From: Deltaproteobacteria bacterium
Lineage (GTDB): Bacteria > UBA10199 > SPLOWO2-01-44-7
Assembly (NCBI GenBank): GCA_016203765.1
Contig: JACQMB010000157.1
Location: 1-14,656, forward strand
Reading direction: 5' to 3'
DNA length: 14,656 nt
The translations under genes and the position numbers were made by a program. This document shows positions 12,325 through 14,656 of the stretch, in pieces (position 1 is the first letter of the stretch; each line of letters starts with the position of its first letter). The notes below the pieces were generated by a model. That model saw only the letters and a list, made by a program, of their open reading frames with translations, was not told where the DNA came from and searched no databases.

Positions 12325-14656
12325 TTACCCCTTCTTTTTGATAAAACTTCCCTTCAAATATTCCTTCATCTCTTCGCTTTCATACGTTGGACGAAGCTGA
12401 TCTTGGGCCGGTTTCCACAATCCGCGCCCATCTATCCCGCCAGCCTCCGCTTTGGTTATTTTTACGAAGGATTCCCGCGGCGCCCCGGTCGGGCAATGGA
12501 CGTCGGGGGCAAAACCCTTGTCGATTTTTTGTCCGATCAAATCTTTGCGAACCAGCGAGTCGGTCATCCAGGTCGGTTTGATCCAGCCGCGGGTCGCGCT
12601 CTGGTGGGAGCCGGTTCGAAACAGGGCCTGGTAGCCGGTGTCCGGATTTTTGGCCAGGCCATCCTTGTTTTGTTCGGCCCCGCGCACACTGCCGAAAGTG
12701 GCCCCGTACATGTTATGCCACATCCGTGTTACCCCCCGCGGGGTGCCGGGATAATAACGGGCGCGGCACAACAACCGGGCGGTTTTATATTCCGGGTCGG
12801 ATGATTTCCAGCCGTGATAGGGGCGGTCGTGCGGATCGGCGTCCACGTGAACGTAGTCGCCGTCTTCCACCCCCAATTCCTTCGCGTCGAGCGGGTTGAT
12901 ATCGATGTAGGCCTCGGTGACAAAAGGCATCCGTTTATCCTGCCGGTGCATGTCGCCGAAGGGTCCGAACCAGACCGCCACGATGTCGGTGTCGACCGGC
13001 GTGGTGTGGGCCCCGTGCCGGTATTTGGGGGTGTGAAAGATAAACCGGTAACCCGGGTCCTGGGCGAGCGGGTGTTTGGTTTCCCTCACCTCGCTCCAGC
13101 TTTTGATCACATGCCGGGCCTGTCTTGCGTCTCCCGACTGATCAGAGCGGGCCACCCCATAATCCTCCGGCGTCCTGGGGCGGAGGGCCGGATGCGGCTT
13201 GGCAACAATGACGTTTGGTTCGTAAAAAGTGGCGTCGATCGGTTCGCGATGGACGGGAATATTTTCGCCCGAGTCGATGAATTCTTTTTCGCCCCGATAA
13301 AACTCCAGCCGGCCCGTTTTGGTGTAATATGGTTTCTCCTCGTTGGCCTGTTCCCAGCCCCCCACCTTCGGCGTGGTTCTTGTCATCAACAGGGCCGGAA
13401 TCCCTTGTTGCGCCTTCTTTTCCAGATCGAGAAAATCGTAGCCCTTGGTGGCGTTGCTGAAGTCCAAAATTCTTTGGGCGTAAACATCGACCCGGTCTTT
13501 TTCGACGAAATGCCAGTAGTCGCGAAAGCGCTTGTCGCCGGTGACCTTCGCAAAGGCCCGGCCAATGCCGGCGGCCACTTCAATATCGGTTTGGGTGTCG
13601 TAGATCCGCTTCAGCGGCGTGCGCGGGTAAATATAAAGGAAGGGATTGGTGACCGAGATGGTCATGTCGGGCTGTTTCAATTCGGCCCAGCTGTCGACGG
13701 CATAGACCATGTCGGCGTATTCACAGGAGGCGGTCCACCACCATTCGCCGACACCGATAAACTCGACCCGCGGCAGGATGTTGACGATCGTTTCGTAATG
13801 TCCCTTGGCGTTTCCGATCAGCGAGTTGCTGTTGGAGACCAAAATCGATTTGGTCGGCGTCGGCATGTGCGATTTTCCGGTCAGAATTTCCTTCCCCATC
13901 CTTAAAATCTTGTCGCCGTGATTGAAGTAGTGGACCGATTCCCCGGTAAAATAGCCCTTCGGCTTGGCCGGTTGGTTTGCGTCCAGCGTGATATGGAAGG
14001 GGTCTTCAACGGCGAATTGCCCGATCCCGCTAAAGTAGGCGGCCCGGTAGTTTCCGGCGTAGCTTCCGATATTGGCGCCGACCTTTCCGATGTTCTCGGT
14101 CAGGGCGGCGAGGAGAAAAGTTACCCGGTCCTTTAGGTCGCTGTTGAAAAACTGATTGGGGCCCATGCCGAGGGCAAAGAGAGTCTTGCCCCGGTTTTGG
14201 GAAATCTCCCTGGCTACCGCGCGAATCCCCTCCACCGGAGCCCAGGTCAAATCGGCAACGGTTGCCGGGTCAAAATTCTCGTAAATATATTCCTGGAGCA
14301 GATCGAAAACCGGCCGGACCTGAACCGTTTCGCCGCCGGCCAATTGAACCGTATAGCTTCCTTCCAGGGCGGCGCGGATCTCCTGCGTCTGATAGCGTTG
14401 GCCGTATTCGTCGCGGGAGAGGGCCGAGGGCCTGTTTTCCTTTTCGTCCCAGACGACAAAATCGCCCCACGCCTCGCGCATCGCCTCCGAGAGAAGCGGC
14501 TCTTTTTGTAGGGGAGGGGAGGGCGGTTTTTCGTTCCCGTTTAAAACCCGAACGTAATTATTAAGTTTTTTATTTTGATAATCCTTCCAGACATCTTTGG
14601 CCTGAAGCGTCTCCAGGGTATCCATGCGGACCAGCACCGGAAGATCGGTGTAGGCC
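12325..14656 (-). CDS. Molybdopterin catalytic alpha subunit, NarG/NxrA-like (5' end outside window)
   Basis: The frame is open to the right edge and reads AYTDLPVLVRMDTLETL before any plausible start, so the GTG at 14637 is internal and this is the last ~776 residues of a larger protein (about 1,100 aa would be typical). Family features include FALGMGPNQFFNSDLKDRV, ENIGKVGANIGSYAGNY, GEWWWTASCEYADMVYAVD, SVTNPFLYIYPRTPLKRIYDT and the C-terminal molybdopterin-binding part (RFIFHTPKYRHGAHTT, DINPLDAKELGVEDGDYV, RGVTRMWHNMYG). These fit the NarG/NxrA clade of type II DMSO reductases. The N-terminal iron-sulfur motif, Mo-coordinating Asp and any Tat signal are outside the window. Nitrate or nitrite is the likeliest substrate; chlorate, selenate or hydrocarbons are possible. 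Confidence 0.9.
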   Translation of the reverse strand, partial: AYTDLPVLVRMDTLETLQAKDVWKDYQNKKLNNYVRVLNGNEKPPSPPLQKEPLLSEAMREAWGDFVVWDEKENRPSALSRDEYGQRYQTQEIRAALEGSYTVQLAGGETVQVRPVFDLLQEYIYENFDPATVADLTWAPVEGIRAVAREISQNRGKTLFALGMGPNQFFNSDLKDRVTFLLAALTENIGKVGANIGSYAGNYRAAYFSGIGQFAVEDPFHITLDANQPAKPKGYFTGESVHYFNHGDKILRMGKEILTGKSHMPTPTKSILVSNSNSLIGNAKGHYETIVNILPRVEFIGVGEWWWTASCEYADMVYAVDSWAELKQPDMTISVTNPFLYIYPRTPLKRIYDTQTDIEVAAGIGRAFAKVTGDKRFRDYWHFVEKDRVDVYAQRILDFSNATKGYDFLDLEKKAQQGIPALLMTRTTPKVGGWEQANEEKPYYTKTGRLEFYRGEKEFIDSGENIPVHREPIDATFYEPNVIVAKPHPALRPRTPEDYGVARSDQSGDARQARHVIKSWSEVRETKHPLAQDPGYRFIFHTPKYRHGAHTTPVDTDIVAVWFGPFGDMHRQDKRMPFVTEAYIDINPLDAKELGVEDGDYVHVDADPHDRPYHGWKSSDPEYKTARLLCRARYYPGTPRGVTRMWHNMYGATFGSVRGAEQNKDGLAKNPDTGYQALFRTGSHQSATRGWIKPTWMTDSLVRKDLIGQKIDKGFAPDVHCPTGAPRESFVKITKAEAGGIDGRGLWKPAQDQLRPTYESEEMKEYLKGSFIKKKG

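Noticed and set aside
12814..13905. 363-codon plus-strand open frame opposite the alpha subunit
   Set aside because: It is the complementary strand of a GC-rich, strongly family-like molybdoenzyme gene and shows no domain of its own.
1..14656. CRISPR array, insertion sequence or prophage
   Set aside because: No regularly spaced repeats, transposase, integrase or phage genes were seen; the only tandem repeat encodes TPRs.

Overview
The window comes from a Gram-negative bacterium. It encodes an outer-membrane beta-barrel, signal peptides and a type A RNase P RNA. The gene order (zinc-ribbon coiled-coil protein, small unknown, RNase HI, rnpB) and the mixed anaerobic respiratory content suggest a deltaproteobacterial or related candidate lineage, but that placement is inference only.

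Layout, left to right. Bases 1-122 hold the start of a hicB antitoxin gene and a 14-codon stub of its hicA toxin (minus strand). At 256-1275 (plus) is an unusual EF-hand/transglutaminase-like/TPR protein. At 1352-2818 (minus) is an APC-family amino-acid permease. At 3064-3595 (plus) a MntA-type nucleotidyltransferase antitoxin runs into the remnant of its HepT toxin. At 3577-5612 (minus) aroA and aroC form a translationally coupled shikimate-pathway pair. Bases 5622-5929 (minus) are a tRNA locus, and 5947-6717 (minus) is an exported M15/DUF882 peptidase. From 6766 to 8236 (plus) three overlapping genes end in RNase HI, followed by rnpB at 8240-8539. From 8546 to the right edge (minus) lies a five-gene operon: NarG/NxrA-like molybdoenzyme alpha subunit (cut by the edge), iron-sulfur beta subunit, haem-b gamma subunit, TorD-like chaperone and an alginate-export-type porin.

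The most remarkable object is the tRNA locus. An ordinary tRNA-Ile2(CAT) gene at 5759-5831 sits inside a second tRNA gene. Joining three pieces on the minus strand (5929-5916, 5733-5707, 5652-5622) rebuilds a perfect 72-nt elongator tRNA-Met(CAT). Its D-loop is interrupted by 182 nt and its anticodon-stem/variable-loop junction by 54 nt. The interruptions are three homologous hairpins of about 54 nt each. Two have a 3-nt loop; the third carries the whole tRNA-Ile2 gene as its loop. All conserved tRNA positions of the split gene are intact, so it does not look like a decaying pseudogene. I know of no described bacterial tRNA arrangement like it. Removal of the hairpins at the RNA level, by analogy with RNase III-excised intervening sequences of bacterial rRNA, is a hypothesis.

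The tRNA locus is wedged between the peptidase stop codon (17 nt upstream) and the aroA start codon (9 nt downstream), so tRNA maturation and aroA expression may be linked. Other oddities are two toxin-antitoxin loci that have each lost only the toxin, and a shortened AroA with a perfect 24-bp palindrome at the site of the missing segment.
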